From: an uncultured Dongia sp. | GTDB lineage: Bacteria > Pseudomonadota > Alphaproteobacteria > Dongiales > Dongiaceae | Assembly: GCF_936916975.1 (NCBI RefSeq) | Contig: NZ_CAKZGO010000023.1 | Coordinates: 124,001-188,000 of the forward strand | Direction of reading: 5' to 3' | Length of the DNA: 64,000 nucleotides | In this document: positions 33,346 to 42,842 of the stretch, piece by piece | Layout of the letters: each line of letters begins with the position of its first letter | Numbering within the stretch: position 1 is the stretch's first letter | Notes under the pieces: generated by a model | What the model was told of the DNA's origin: nothing | Database searches by the model: none | The model's input: the letters and a program-made list of their open reading frames with translations, nothing else | Translations under genes and position numbers: made by a program

Positions 33346-35439
33346 TTGACCGAACAGCGAGGCGCCTTGCGGGGGCGGCGGAACATCTTATTGGCAATAG
33401 CCGCGGCTGCGCTCATCGGCGCGGCCTCTTTTTCGTCTTGGGGCATCGCCCTCGACCGCCTGTCGATCGATTTGCTGCATCTTGTTCATGTTCGCGTCTG
33501 GGGGCCAGCTCCGATGAGCAAGGAAATCGTCATCCTTGCGATCGACGAAGAAACCTACCGAGACAAGGAAAGCAGCGTCGCCGAACTGCCACAGGCGCTT
33601 TGGACGCCGCAATTTGCAACTGTCCTCAACGCCGTCCTGGATGCCGAGCCGAAGGTCATTGGGCTCGACATGATCCTGCCAACGTCGGCCGAAGGCGTCA
33701 TCCCTGGCTATGACAAGAGTTGGCGTCTCGCTCTTAATCGAGCGGCAAAAAAGAGCCAAATCGTTCTTAGTTTTGCCAAGCACCAGGTCGAACCCGTCGA
33801 GCCCGTATGGCACCAATTCAATGCTGTGCTGGCCGCTGATTTTCCCCGCAACGTAAGTCCTGCAAACATATCGACAGATGACGATGGAATTGTGAGGCGC
33901 GTGCCGACGTCTTTTTCCGGCGAAGAAACCGATACCACGGTGCCAAGCTTCACGAGTGAGTTGTTTCTGCGGGCGCGCGGTCTGGATCTAAGTGCGCTGC
34001 AGGAAAAACCAGAACTCATACTGAATTTCGCTGCGGCGAACCGGCCACCGATCTACTCCTTTGGGGATATCTTGGCGTGCGCTGAGACGGGCCATCCGGA
34101 GTTTTTTAAAGAACAGTTTGCCGACCGCATCGTTTTGCTGGGGGGTGTTCTTGACATCGAAGATCGCCGTTTGACGTCCGGACGATTTGCGACTTTGCCC
34201 GAAGGGCAAGATATTGGGCCCAGATGTGTCAAGCAGAGTGTGTCAAACAACTATTCGGGCGAGCGTCGCGATCTCATGCCTGGGGTTCTGATACATGCAG
34301 CCGCGATAGATAATCTTCTCCACAACAGCGACCTGCATTCGCTGCCTTCATGGACAAGATATGTGCTGATTGCAACGCTTTCTCTTTTTTCAATTCTGGT
34401 TTTCGTGATCCTGAAGCCAAAGGGAGCGTTGCCGATCTGGGTGGTCGCTATGTTGTGCTGGTGCGTAGTGGCGACGTTGGCATTTGCGCATTTCCTGATC
34501 ATCCCGATCATCACAGGTATCTTTGCCATGTCCCTTGCTGCCCCCACCGGCATTGCCTTGCGCATGGGCAGCATGGATCGGGCGCGGCGGCAGCTGCGTC
34601 AGGCGTTCTCGCTCTATCTGCCGCGCAGTGAGGTCGATCGGCTGGTGCGGGAGGAGAAGCTGCCTTCGCTGGGTGGTGAGTTGCGCGACGTCACGATCCT
34701 GTTTTCCGACATCGCCTCCTATTCGACGCTGTCCGAGCGCGTGGCACCGGGACCGCTGGTCGATGAGCTCAACCGCTATTTCGGGCGCATGACGGATATC
34801 GTCCAGGCCCATGGTGGCTTCGTCGACAAGTTCATCGGCGACGGCGTGCTGGCGATTTTCGGTGCGCCGCTGGTAAGGCCGAATTCATCGGCCGATGCCG
34901 TGCGCGCCAGCCTGGCCATGATCAAGTCGCTGCAGGAAGAGCCGCTCTTCATCGGCGGTGATGGCCGGATCGCGATCCGCATCGGCCTGCACCGGGGTGA
35001 TGCCATTGTCGGCAATATCGGGTCGTCGCAGCGCTTCAACTACACCGTCATGGGTGACGCCGTGAACGTCGCCTCGCGCCTGGAAGGTGTGGGAAAGCAC
35101 TATGGCATCCCGATCGTGGCGAGCGAGCAGGTGCAGGAAGCGGCAGCCGGTGACTTCGCCTTCCGCGAACTAGACTTCATTCGTGTGGTTGGCCGCGACC
35201 AGCCCGTCCGGCTGTTCCAGCCGCTTGAGCCAGAGGACGCTGCCGCGCTCGATCTTGAAAGTTTCCAGGCTGCATTGGCGCTTTGGCGCAAGGGAGCGTT
35301 TGCCGAAGCGGCGACAGCCTTTGCCACGCTGGCGCAACAAGGTGACACCTTAGCGGCACGCTATGTCGTCTGGGCGCAAAGCTATGCCGAAACTCCGCTG
35401 AGCGGTTGGGAAGGCATTATTCAGCAGGGATCGAAATAA
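33346..35439 (+). CDS. CHASE2-domain adenylate cyclase (class III)
   Basis: 697 residues. A membrane helix near the N-terminus (about 13-35) is followed by an extracytoplasmic CHASE2 sensor (about 45-320, including EIVILAIDEETY and KVIGLDMILP). Three close helices (about 335-400) lead to a class III cyclase (about 435-620). The cyclase has both metal Asp (LFSDIASYSTL and GDGVLAIFGAP), the Lys typical of ATP selection (VDKFIGD) and NVASRLEG with its Arg, so it should make cAMP. The start is a TTG at 33346 after AAGGA; no ATG fits. It follows the exported unknown protein and could couple an envelope signal to cAMP. Confidence 0.92.
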   Translation: MTEQRGALRGRRNILLAIAAAALIGAASFSSWGIALDRLSIDLLHLVHVRVWGPAPMSKEIVILAIDEETYRDKESSVAELPQALWTPQFATVLNAVLDAEPKVIGLDMILPTSAEGVIPGYDKSWRLALNRAAKKSQIVLSFAKHQVEPVEPVWHQFNAVLAADFPRNVSPANISTDDDGIVRRVPTSFSGEETDTTVPSFTSELFLRARGLDLSALQEKPELILNFAAANRPPIYSFGDILACAETGHPEFFKEQFADRIVLLGGVLDIEDRRLTSGRFATLPEGQDIGPRCVKQSVSNNYSGERRDLMPGVLIHAAAIDNLLHNSDLHSLPSWTRYVLIATLSLFSILVFVILKPKGALPIWVVAMLCWCVVATLAFAHFLIIPIITGIFAMSLAAPTGIALRMGSMDRARRQLRQAFSLYLPRSEVDRLVREEKLPSLGGELRDVTILFSDIASYSTLSERVAPGPLVDELNRYFGRMTDIVQAHGGFVDKFIGDGVLAIFGAPLVRPNSSADAVRASLAMIKSLQEEPLFIGGDGRIAIRIGLHRGDAIVGNIGSSQRFNYTVMGDAVNVASRLEGVGKHYGIPIVASEQVQEAAAGDFAFRELDFIRVVGRDQPVRLFQPLEPEDAAALDLESFQAALALWRKGAFAEAATAFATLAQQGDTLAARYVVWAQSYAETPLSGWEGIIQQGSK

Positions 35440-35449
35440 GGTGGGATGG

Positions 35450-36211
35450 ATGCAGGATTTCAAGGGCAGGCATGTGCTGGTGACGGGTGGCGGTACCGGT
35501 ATCGGCGCCGCCATCTCGCGTGGCTTTGCCGCCGGTGGCGCCAAGGTCGCCATTCACTATCATGCCGGCAAGGCGGCCGCTGACAAGCTTGTGGGCGAAA
35601 TTGCCGAGCAGGGCGGTTACGCCGTGGCGCTGAGCGCCGATCTCACCACACCCAATGCCGCTGCGGATCTGGTGGCGCGGACGGTGGTGGCACTCGGCGG
35701 GCTGGATATTCTTATCAACAACGCCGGCGGTATGGTCGGACGCCGGCAGCTGGCTGAGATCGACGACGCTTTCATTGACGAGGTGTTCGATCTCAATGTC
35801 CGCTCCACGGTGCATTGCTGTCGCGCGGCGCTGCCACATCTCTCCGCCGGCGGCAAAGGCGTCATCGTCAATGTAAGTTCGGTGTCGGCGCGCACCGGCG
35901 GCAGTCCGGGTTCCAGCATCTATAGCGGCGCCAAGGGCTTCATCTCGACTTTCACCCGGTCGCTGGCGCGGGAGCTGGCGCCGAACGGCATCCGCGTGAA
36001 CGCGGTGTCGCCGGGCACCATCCATACAGACTTCCATGTCCGGCATTCGACGCCGGAGAAACTGGAAGCGACCCGCAAGACCATTCCGCAGATGCGACTG
36101 GGCACGGCGGAGGATTGCGCCGGGACAGTGCTTTACCTCAGCAACGAAAACCTGTCCGGCTATGTGACCGGACAGGTGATCGAGGTAAATGGCGGCCAGT
36201 TGATGGTCTAG
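35450..36211 (+). CDS. SDR-family oxidoreductase
   Basis: 253-residue NAD(P)-dependent dehydrogenase with a complete classical SDR set: VTGGGTGIGAA cofactor loop near residue 11, NNAGG near 88, Ser in NVSSVSA near 140, YxxxK as IYSGAKGF near 157 and a C-terminal GQVIEVNGGQLM. It most resembles 3-oxoacyl-ACP reductase/gluconate 5-dehydrogenase-type sugar enzymes. ATG 35450 is preferred (AAGGTGGG just upstream) over the GTG at 35441. It ends against the convergent Gfo/Idh gene: the four bases CTAG (36208-36211) provide both stop codons. Substrate unknown, possibly a sugar or polyol given the neighbours. Confidence 0.87.
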   Translation: MQDFKGRHVLVTGGGTGIGAAISRGFAAGGAKVAIHYHAGKAAADKLVGEIAEQGGYAVALSADLTTPNAAADLVARTVVALGGLDILINNAGGMVGRRQLAEIDDAFIDEVFDLNVRSTVHCCRAALPHLSAGGKGVIVNVSSVSARTGGSPGSSIYSGAKGFISTFTRSLARELAPNGIRVNAVSPGTIHTDFHVRHSTPEKLEATRKTIPQMRLGTAEDCAGTVLYLSNENLSGYVTGQVIEVNGGQLMV

Positions 36212-37389
36212 ACCTTCGCCACCTTTACCCAGGCGGCATTGCGCTGGGACGATTTCACCGCCGCTTCGATGAAGGCTACCCCTCGCGCGCCGTCAGTAAC
36301 TGTCGGAAAGGTGACGGCGGCGTCTGGCCGGCGCCGAATGCGCGCGGCACGGATCGCTGCTGCGACCTCACTGTAGATGTTGGCGAAACCTTCCAGATAA
36401 CCTTCCGGATGTCCGGGCGGCACACGCGTCATGCGCGCCGCCGCCGCATTGGCGGCACCCGTGGCGCGCGAGAGCACCTGGGTTGGCTTCCCGAACGGCG
36501 ACCAAAGCAGCTGATTGGGATGTTCCTGATGCCACTCCAGCCCGCCTTTGGTGCCATAGATCCTGAGCTTCAGATTGTTCTCATTGCCCGGACTGACCTG
36601 ACTGGTCCAGAGGATGCCGCGGGCGCCACCGCGGAAGCGCAGCAGGATGTTGGCATTGTCGTCGAGCTTGCGGCCGGGCACGAAGGAAGTGAGGTCGGCA
36701 GCCAATGAATCGAGCTGCAGGCCGGTGACGAAACAGGCGATGTCATAGGCGTGGGTGCCGACATCGCCGATTGAGCCACCGGCGCCGGATTGCTTCGGGT
36801 CGGCGCGCCACAAAGCCTGCTTCTGTCCCGTGGCCTCGATCTTCTCGGTCAGCCAATCCTGGGGGTACTCGACCTGCACAACGCGGAGCGTGCCGAGGTC
36901 GCCTTCGGCCACCATCTGCCGCGCGTGACGCACCATGGGGTAGCCCGTGTAGTTGTAGGTGACGGCCAGGATGCGCCGCGCCTTCTTGGCGCGCTTCTTG
37001 AGATCGAGTGCATCTTTCAGCGTCGTCGTCATCGGCTTGTCGCAGATGACATGGATGCCGGCATCGAGAAACGCCCGTGCCGCCGGGGCATGAAGATGGT
37101 TGGGGGTCACGATGGCGACAGCCTCGATGCCGTCTTCCCGTGCCGCTTCCTTCAGTGCCATGGTCTCGAAATCGGGATAGGCGCGGTCCTTGGCGATGCC
37201 AAGGACCGCCGCAGACCGCTTGGACTTTGCTGGCGTGGAGGAAAGGGCCCCCGCGACCAGCTCATATTGATCGTCCATGCGTGCGGCCAGGCGATGCACG
37301 GCGCCGATGAAAGCTCCCTCACCACCGCCCACCATGCCCAAGCGAATGCGGTTCTTGCCGCCCTTTTCCTTGCTGCCTTCGATAGCCAT
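36208..37389 (-). CDS. Gfo/Idh/MocA family oxidoreductase
   Basis: 393-residue NAD(P)-dependent sugar or inositol dehydrogenase. A Rossmann domain begins [16 protein letters not shown] near residue 17. The EKP-type motif reads [13 protein letters not shown] near 118. A substrate domain (about 145-360) has the catalytic Asp/His-type segment [14 protein letters not shown] near 205. ATG 37389 has AAGGGGGA before it; the frame runs open to 37464 without a ribosome site. It is 13 bases downstream of the isomerase/epimerase gene and in line with xylulokinase. This pairing occurs in pathways that oxidise a sugar to a keto form and then isomerise or cleave it. Confidence 0.9.
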   Translation of the reverse strand: MAIEGSKEKGGKNRIRLGMVGGGEGAFIGAVHRLAARMDDQYELVAGALSSTPAKSKRSAAVLGIAKDRAYPDFETMALKEAAREDGIEAVAIVTPNHLHAPAARAFLDAGIHVICDKPMTTTLKDALDLKKRAKKARRILAVTYNYTGYPMVRHARQMVAEGDLGTLRVVQVEYPQDWLTEKIEATGQKQALWRADPKQSGAGGSIGDVGTHAYDIACFVTGLQLDSLAADLTSFVPGRKLDDNANILLRFRGGARGILWTSQVSPGNENNLKLRIYGTKGGLEWHQEHPNQLLWSPFGKPTQVLSRATGAANAAAARMTRVPPGHPEGYLEGFANIYSEVAAAIRAARIRRRPDAAVTFPTVTDGARGVAFIEAAVKSSQRNAAWVKVAKV

Positions 37390-37402
37390 TTTCGATCCCC
37401 CT

Positions 37403-38464
37403 TTAGCGAATGCCGAGCATACGTTGATTGGCGGCCTTGTCCGTGCCGCCGCTCGCGAAATCATCGAAGGCCCTTTCAGTCACCCGGATGATGTGGTCGC
37501 GAATGAAGACTGCCCCTTCCTTGGCGCCGTCCTCGGGATGCTTCAGGCAACATTCCCACTCCATAACGGCCCAGCCTTTGAATCCGTACTGCGCGAACTT
37601 GGAGAAAATGCCTTTGAAATCGACTTGGCCATCGCCCAATGAGCGGAAACGGCCGGCGCGGTTAACCCAGCTCTGATAGCCGCCATAGACACCCTGGCGT
37701 CCGGTCGGGTTGAACTCGGCATCCTTCACATGGAACATCTTGATGCGCTCATGATAGATGTCGATGTACTCGAGATAGTCCAGGCATTGCAGCACGAAGT
37801 GCGATGGGTCATAGAGAATGTTGCAACGCGGATGATTTTTCACGCGTTCGAGGAACATCTCGAAGGTGACGCCGTCATGCAGATCTTCGCCGGGGTGGAT
37901 TTCATAGCAGACATCGACGCCCACCTTGTCGAAGGCATTGAGGATCGGCAGCCAGCGCTTGGCCAATTCTTCGAAAGCCGTGTCGGTGAGACCCTTGGGT
38001 CGCTGCGGCCAAGGATACATGAATGGCCATTCCAGCGCGCCTGAGAAAGTCACGTGGGCGGTGAGGCCGAGGTTTTGTGACGCCTTGGCTGCCAACATCA
38101 TCTGGTCGACCGCCCATTTCTGCCGCGCCTTTGGGTTGCCCCGCACTTTCTGCGGCGCAAAGCCATCGAAGGCCTGATCATAGGCGGGATGGACCGCCAC
38201 CAGCTGACCCTGGAGATGAGTCGACAGTTCGGTGATGGCGATGCCGTGCTTGGCGGCGGTACCTTTCAAATCCTCGCAATAGGATTTCGATTTGGCAGCT
38301 TTTTCGAGATCGATCATGCGGCCATCCCAGCTCGGCACCTGCACGCCCTTGAAGCCGAGGCTTGCCGCCCACTTGCAGATCGCGTCGAAGGAATTGAACG
38401 GTGCCTTGTCGCCGGCGAACTGCGCCAGGAAGATCGCCGGTCCTTTGATGGTGGTCAGTGCCAT
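37403..38464 (-). CDS. Sugar phosphate isomerase/epimerase-type TIM barrel
   Basis: 353 residues of the AP-endonuclease-2/xylose-isomerase-like barrel family. Likely metal ligands are seen in CYEIHPGEDLHD near residue 190, ILYDPSHFVLQ near 220, FHVKDAEFN near 245 and the late Glu in AVMEWECCLKHPEDG near 300. Members isomerise, epimerise or dehydrate sugars and inosose-type ketones. ATG 38464 has GGGAGA seven bases upstream. It sits between xylulokinase and the Gfo/Idh dehydrogenase, and these probably form one minus-strand operon. The specific reaction cannot be named; a 3-keto-sugar route is one option. Confidence 0.87.
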   Translation of the reverse strand: MALTTIKGPAIFLAQFAGDKAPFNSFDAICKWAASLGFKGVQVPSWDGRMIDLEKAAKSKSYCEDLKGTAAKHGIAITELSTHLQGQLVAVHPAYDQAFDGFAPQKVRGNPKARQKWAVDQMMLAAKASQNLGLTAHVTFSGALEWPFMYPWPQRPKGLTDTAFEELAKRWLPILNAFDKVGVDVCYEIHPGEDLHDGVTFEMFLERVKNHPRCNILYDPSHFVLQCLDYLEYIDIYHERIKMFHVKDAEFNPTGRQGVYGGYQSWVNRAGRFRSLGDGQVDFKGIFSKFAQYGFKGWAVMEWECCLKHPEDGAKEGAVFIRDHIIRVTERAFDDFASGGTDKAANQRMLGIR

Positions 38465-38550
38465 GGTCGTTTCTCCCATTTGCTGCGCCTTATGACCTCG
38501 GCGCGTTATCGTTGTGGATCAGATGTCGGACATTAAAGTACTGGAGTTGG

Positions 38551-40008
38551 TCATAATGCGATCGCCTTTAGGTTCGGATAAGCCTTCCGGTAGCGGGCAT
38601 AGGCGATGGCATAGCCGTCACGCAAAGCCGGATCGGGCTCCACAGTCGCGGCGCGTTGCGGTGGCCGACAGACCGTCAATGGATCTTCGCCGGTGGCAGC
38701 AAGGCGCCCGAGGCGAGCTGCGCCAAACGCTCCGCTGACCTCGGCGCCCGTGATTTGCGAAAGCGGCAGATCGAGCACGTTGGCGAGGATCGACAGCCAG
38801 AGAGCCGAACGTGCGCCGCCACCTATCACATCAGCGGCGCTGATCCGTGTCCCGGCCGCGCGTAGAGCCGTCAGGCAGTCGCTGAGGGCGAAGGCAACAC
38901 CTTCCATGACGGATTGGACCAATGCAGCACGGTCCGTCTCATGAGAGAGGCCGATGAAGGCGCCGCGGATCTGCGGGTCATTGTGCGGCGTCCGCTCACC
39001 CGAGAGATAGGGCAGGAACAGCAGGTTGCTTGGCCGAGCAACCTTGTCGCCCATACCGGCCAGCAGATCGGCTTCCGAAGCACCAAGCGTCGTAGAAAGC
39101 CAGCTGAGGCACGAGGCGGCCGACAGAATGACGCCCATCTGATGCCATGTCTCGGGGATGCAATGGCAGAACGCGTGCACCGCTTCGGCCGGGTTCGGCG
39201 CAAAGCCTGCGGTCGTTGCCCACAGCACGCCCGACGTGCCCAGAGAAACAAAGGCATCACCGGGGCGCACGGCACCCAGACTGATCGCCCCTGCCGCATT
39301 GTCGCCGGCACCACCGGCGAAAACGGGCGCTGAGGTCATTCCCCATCGCTGCGCGAGTTCCTGCCGCAACCGACCAGCCGGCTGCGACCCTTCGACGAGG
39401 CGCGGCATATGTTCGCGCGCGAGCCCGGTCGCCGCCAGTGCCGCATCCGACCAGTCGCGCTTGCCGACGTCGAGCCACAGCGTGCCGGCGGCATCTGACA
39501 TGTCCTCGACATACTCGCCGGTGAGAAGCAGACGCAGATAGGCCTTGGGCAGCAGCACCTTGGCCGTGGCAGCGAAAATCGCCGGTTCCTGCTTCCGAAT
39601 CCAGAGCAGCTTCGGCGCAGTGAAACCAGGCATGGCGATGTTGCCGGTTACAGATCGCAATGCGGGCCACATGGCCTCCATCTCAGCACATTCCGTCGCC
39701 GCGCGCCCGTCGTTCCACAGAATGCAGGGTCGCAGCACGCGGTCTTGCGCATCGAGCAAGGTGGCACCATGCATGTGCCCCGACAGGCCAATGCCCCGGA
39801 CGGCGGCCATGGCTGCCGGTGCATCATGCGCCAGGTGGTCGAGTGCCGTCACGGTGGCTGTCCACCACGAGGCCGGATTTTGTTCGGAATGAGTCGGGGC
39901 CGGGCGACTGACCACCAATGCCTCGCTGGCGGTCGCAATCACGCGCTCGTTTTCATCCACGAGGACGCATTTGACGGAAGACGTGCCGAGGTCAATACCG
40001 ATGAACAT
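38551..40008 (-). CDS. xylB: Xylulokinase
   Basis: 485-residue FGGY-family kinase that phosphorylates D-xylulose with ATP. It opens MFIGIDLGTSSVKCVLVDE (phosphate-1 loop). GLSGHMHGATLLD near residue 72 is the xylulokinase form of the substrate motif. FVSLGTSGVLWATT near 255 and the late IGGGARSALWLSILANVLDLP near 390 are the nucleotide-binding motifs. AGGAC is well placed before the ATG. It stands between the LacI regulator and the TIM-barrel/dehydrogenase pair, and the four genes share one strand. The true ketose could be xylulose or a related pentulose. Confidence 0.92.
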   Translation of the reverse strand: MFIGIDLGTSSVKCVLVDENERVIATASEALVVSRPAPTHSEQNPASWWTATVTALDHLAHDAPAAMAAVRGIGLSGHMHGATLLDAQDRVLRPCILWNDGRAATECAEMEAMWPALRSVTGNIAMPGFTAPKLLWIRKQEPAIFAATAKVLLPKAYLRLLLTGEYVEDMSDAAGTLWLDVGKRDWSDAALAATGLAREHMPRLVEGSQPAGRLRQELAQRWGMTSAPVFAGGAGDNAAGAISLGAVRPGDAFVSLGTSGVLWATTAGFAPNPAEAVHAFCHCIPETWHQMGVILSAASCLSWLSTTLGASEADLLAGMGDKVARPSNLLFLPYLSGERTPHNDPQIRGAFIGLSHETDRAALVQSVMEGVAFALSDCLTALRAAGTRISAADVIGGGARSALWLSILANVLDLPLSQITGAEVSGAFGAARLGRLAATGEDPLTVCRPPQRAATVEPDPALRDGYAIAYARYRKAYPNLKAIAL

Positions 40009-40023
40009 TTATGTCCTAAGGCG

Positions 40024-41061
40024 TTACGGTAAATTGTCGCGCAGGAAGATATCGATCCGGATGCGCTCTTGGTCGTCGACCATCGGTTGGCCGCTGCACT
40101 GCGCGAGAAGAACCCGCGCCGCCGAGCGCGCCTCGTGGCCGGCATCCTGGTTGATGACAGCGTCCATGCTGCCTTGTATGAGAAAGCGCCGTGAGAATTC
40201 CGTGAGCTCGTGGCCGATGAAAATCACCTCTCGCGCCTTGCCCGCAGTCTCCAATGCCTCGACGATGCCGCGTGTGCCGGCCCCGATGCTGTAGATACCG
40301 ACCAGGTCGGCGTGGTCGCGCAACAGAGTTGCCGTCAGGTCGCGGCAGCGCGTGGCATCATCATGTCCTTCCATCGTCGGCAAGGGTATGAGGGCCGGAT
40401 ATTCCGCGGCAATGACCTGCTGGAACCCGAACAGGCGCTCAGCGTGATCGCGCAAGGTAAGGCTGCCGGCAATGACTCCGAGCTTGCCGCGACGATTTGC
40501 GGAAAAGCGGCCCAGCAGCGTGCCAGCCGTGCGTCCGGCCGATGGATTGTCGATCCCGATGAAACGATGGCGCCGTGAGGTCGGCGCGTCAGAGACCAAG
40601 GTCACGACGACCATGCCACTCTCGACCAGCAGATTGATTGCGTCGCGCACGGCAGGATGATCGAGAGCCACGACCGCGACACCATGATAGCGGCCGATCA
40701 GGCCGCTCAGAGTCTCTGACAAAACCTGTGGGTCGAAGACATCGACACGCAGCATGTCGCCAAAGGTGTTCTGATCATCCAGCCAATGCAGCGAACGCTC
40801 CACCTGGCCCGCCAATTGAGCCATAAAGGTGTTGGTGCCCGTTGGCAGCACGAAGCAGAAGTTGAACTGAATGCCGCGCGCTAGGCGCACGGCGGCGGGG
40901 TCTGGGCGATAGCCGAGTTTGACCAGCGCCTGCTCAACACGTTCGACGGTTCGCGCGCTGACTCCGGGGCGGCGGTTGAAGACGCGGTCGACCGTCGCCA
41001 AGCTCACCTGAGCACGTTCTGCAACATCAACAAGGGTGGGGCGGCGCGGCTGATCGATCAT
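40024..41061 (-). CDS. LacI-family transcriptional regulator
   Basis: 345 residues. The N-terminal LacI helix-turn-helix reads TLVDVAERAQVSLATVDRVFNRRPGVSARTVERV (about residues 8-42) with the hinge region LGYRPDPAAVRLARG. The periplasmic-binding-protein-like sensor follows (about 65-340), for example VVALDHPAVRDAI near 130 and RFIGIDNPSAGRTAGTLLG near 165. It begins 446 bases from the divergent sugar-binding protein gene (41508) and lies 15 bases upstream of xylB. It is well placed to control both the kinase side and the ABC/Dha operon in response to a sugar or polyol. Confidence 0.92.
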   Translation of the reverse strand: MIDQPRRPTLVDVAERAQVSLATVDRVFNRRPGVSARTVERVEQALVKLGYRPDPAAVRLARGIQFNFCFVLPTGTNTFMAQLAGQVERSLHWLDDQNTFGDMLRVDVFDPQVLSETLSGLIGRYHGVAVVALDHPAVRDAINLLVESGMVVVTLVSDAPTSRRHRFIGIDNPSAGRTAGTLLGRFSANRRGKLGVIAGSLTLRDHAERLFGFQQVIAAEYPALIPLPTMEGHDDATRCRDLTATLLRDHADLVGIYSIGAGTRGIVEALETAGKAREVIFIGHELTEFSRRFLIQGSMDAVINQDAGHEARSAARVLLAQCSGQPMVDDQERIRIDIFLRDNLP

Positions 41062-41507
41062 GCCGGCAACCTGCCGCGAACGGCTGAGGTGCGCAACGCA
41101 AAAAATGAGGTGTTCGTCCGCGTAGCCAATCTCGTTCGCAGTTGCAGCGTGTTTATAATGTTTAGTTTAACAGGTCGGGCGTTTCGGCGGACATCTCCAA
41201 TATTGCGCCCGCAGCATAATAATTGACCAATTTGCTGCGGTGCAGCGCATTTATCATGCGAACAAGTACGGAATGCTGCCCCATTTTCCAACAATTCCGC
41301 TATTTCGATACTTGTGATGTTTAGTGAATTGGAATATTACTTAACACCACGCGGGGGCTGCTTGATACCTCATCATCTGGCCACGGCGGAGATCCATAAG
41401 AAGAAACGTCTGAAAGCGCGGGGAGCGCCGACAGGACCCTCCAATGCCACCACGATCAAGCGATGGGCGCATGGAGGAAGTGGATGCAACAATGGGAGGA
41501 AAGTGGA
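41062..41507. promoter_or_regulatory. Divergent control region between lacI-type regulator and sugar ABC operon
   Basis: About 445 AT-richer bases with no gene. Notable elements are a consensus TATAAT at 41154-41159, TTGACC at 41223-41228, a GCTGC-GGT-GCAGC inverted repeat at 41234-41246 (a candidate LacI-type site) and two copies of ATGTTTAGT (41158-41166 and 41317-41325). None pairs into a perfect promoter. A GGGAGGA ribosome site at 41494-41500 serves the ABC gene. Confidence 0.55.
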
Positions 41508-42824
41508 ATGACGAAGTTCCTTGCGGGCGCAGGCGCGCTGGCGGCAGCCATCGCCTTTGCACCAATTTCTGACGCCAAGGCTGATACGCTGACGCTCTGC
41601 TGGGCGGCCTGGGATCCAGCCAATGCGCTGGTCGAATTGTCGAAAGACTTTACGGCTCAGTCCGGTACAGAAATGAAATTCGAATTCGTGCCGTGGCCCA
41701 ATTTCGCCGACCGCATGCTCAACGAGCTCAATTCGGGCGGCAAGCTGTGCGATCTGCTGATAGGCGATTCACAATGGATCGGCGGGTCGGCTGAGAATGG
41801 CTACTATGTGAAGCTCAATGATTTCTTCGACAAAGAAGGAATCAAGATGTCGGACTTCGCGCCGGCAACTGTCTACGCTTACTCGACCTGGCCCAAGGGC
41901 ACGCCGAACTATTGGGCGCTGCCGGCGATGGGTGATGCCAATGGCTGGTTCTACCGCAAGGATTGGTTCGAAAATGCCGATCTGATGGCGGAATACAAGA
42001 CCAAGTACAATCGTGATCTGGCGCCGCCGAAGACCTGGGTGGAGCTGAAAGAGACCGCCGAATTCTTCCAGGGCCGGGAGATCGACGGCAAGAAAGTCTA
42101 CGGCGCGGCAATCTTCACCGAGCGTGCCTCCGAAGGCATCACGATGGGTGCCACCTCGGCGCTTTATCCCTATGGCTTCAAATACGAGAACACGCCCGGC
42201 AAATACGACATGGAAGGTGCTGTCAATTCGGCCGACGCGGTTGCCGGTCTGGAGATGTACAAGGCCATCTACAAGTGCTGCACCCCTCCGGGCTACACCG
42301 ACAGCTACATGGGTGAAAACCTCGACGCCTTCAAATCGGGTCAGGTCGCCATGATGATGAACTGGTTCGCCTTCATGCCCGGCATGGCGAAGGACGAAAC
42401 TGTCGGGTCGAAGACCGGCTTCTTCGTCAACCCGAGCGCCAAGGTCGCCGCGTCGACGCTGGGCGGGCAGGGTATCTCAGTTGTCGCCAACACTGACAAC
42501 ATGGACGGCGCGCTGGCCTACATCAAATGGTTCGCCCAGCCGGACGTGCAGAAGAAATGGTGGTCGCTCGGCGGTTACGCCTGCCATAACGCTGTGCTGA
42601 ATGACCCGGGTTTCAAGGACTCGCAGCCCTTCGCTGCCCAATTCCTCGAAGCCATGGGCGGTGTGCAGGATTTCTGGCAGGAGCCGTCTTATGCCCAGCT
42701 GCTTCAGGCCATGCAGAAGCGTATGCATGACTATGTGGTCGCTGACCAGGGCACCGCAAAAGAGGCCCTCGACGGCCTCATCCAGGATTGGACTGCAGTC
42801 TTCCAGGAAGAAGGCAAGCTCTAA
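41508..42824 (+). CDS. Sugar/polyol ABC transporter substrate-binding protein
   Basis: 438-residue periplasmic binding protein. The signal peptide covers about residues 1-27 (ending SDAKA). The family 1 fold then shows TLTLCWAAWDPANALVELSKDFTAQSG, FVPWPNFADRMLNELNSGGKLCDLLIGDSQWIG near residue 60 and a late AFKSGQVAMMMNWFAFMPG near 280. This type serves glycerol, polyols and oligosaccharides. The start at 41508 is chosen for the perfect GGGAGGA site; an open start at 41463 lacks one. It leads the ABC-Dha operon and is probably controlled by the divergent LacI protein. A strong hairpin follows 18 bases after the stop. Confidence 0.9.
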   Translation: MTKFLAGAGALAAAIAFAPISDAKADTLTLCWAAWDPANALVELSKDFTAQSGTEMKFEFVPWPNFADRMLNELNSGGKLCDLLIGDSQWIGGSAENGYYVKLNDFFDKEGIKMSDFAPATVYAYSTWPKGTPNYWALPAMGDANGWFYRKDWFENADLMAEYKTKYNRDLAPPKTWVELKETAEFFQGREIDGKKVYGAAIFTERASEGITMGATSALYPYGFKYENTPGKYDMEGAVNSADAVAGLEMYKAIYKCCTPPGYTDSYMGENLDAFKSGQVAMMMNWFAFMPGMAKDETVGSKTGFFVNPSAKVAASTLGGQGISVVANTDNMDGALAYIKWFAQPDVQKKWWSLGGYACHNAVLNDPGFKDSQPFAAQFLEAMGGVQDFWQEPSYAQLLQAMQKRMHDYVVADQGTAKEALDGLIQDWTAVFQEEGKL

Positions 42825-42842
42825 CGTTTTGCCTCAGAGCAA

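Noticed and set aside
41314-41511. 65-codon frame in the divergent gap before the sugar-binding protein
   Set aside because: It overlaps the ribosome site and start of the ABC gene, has no recognisable features and would interrupt the control region.
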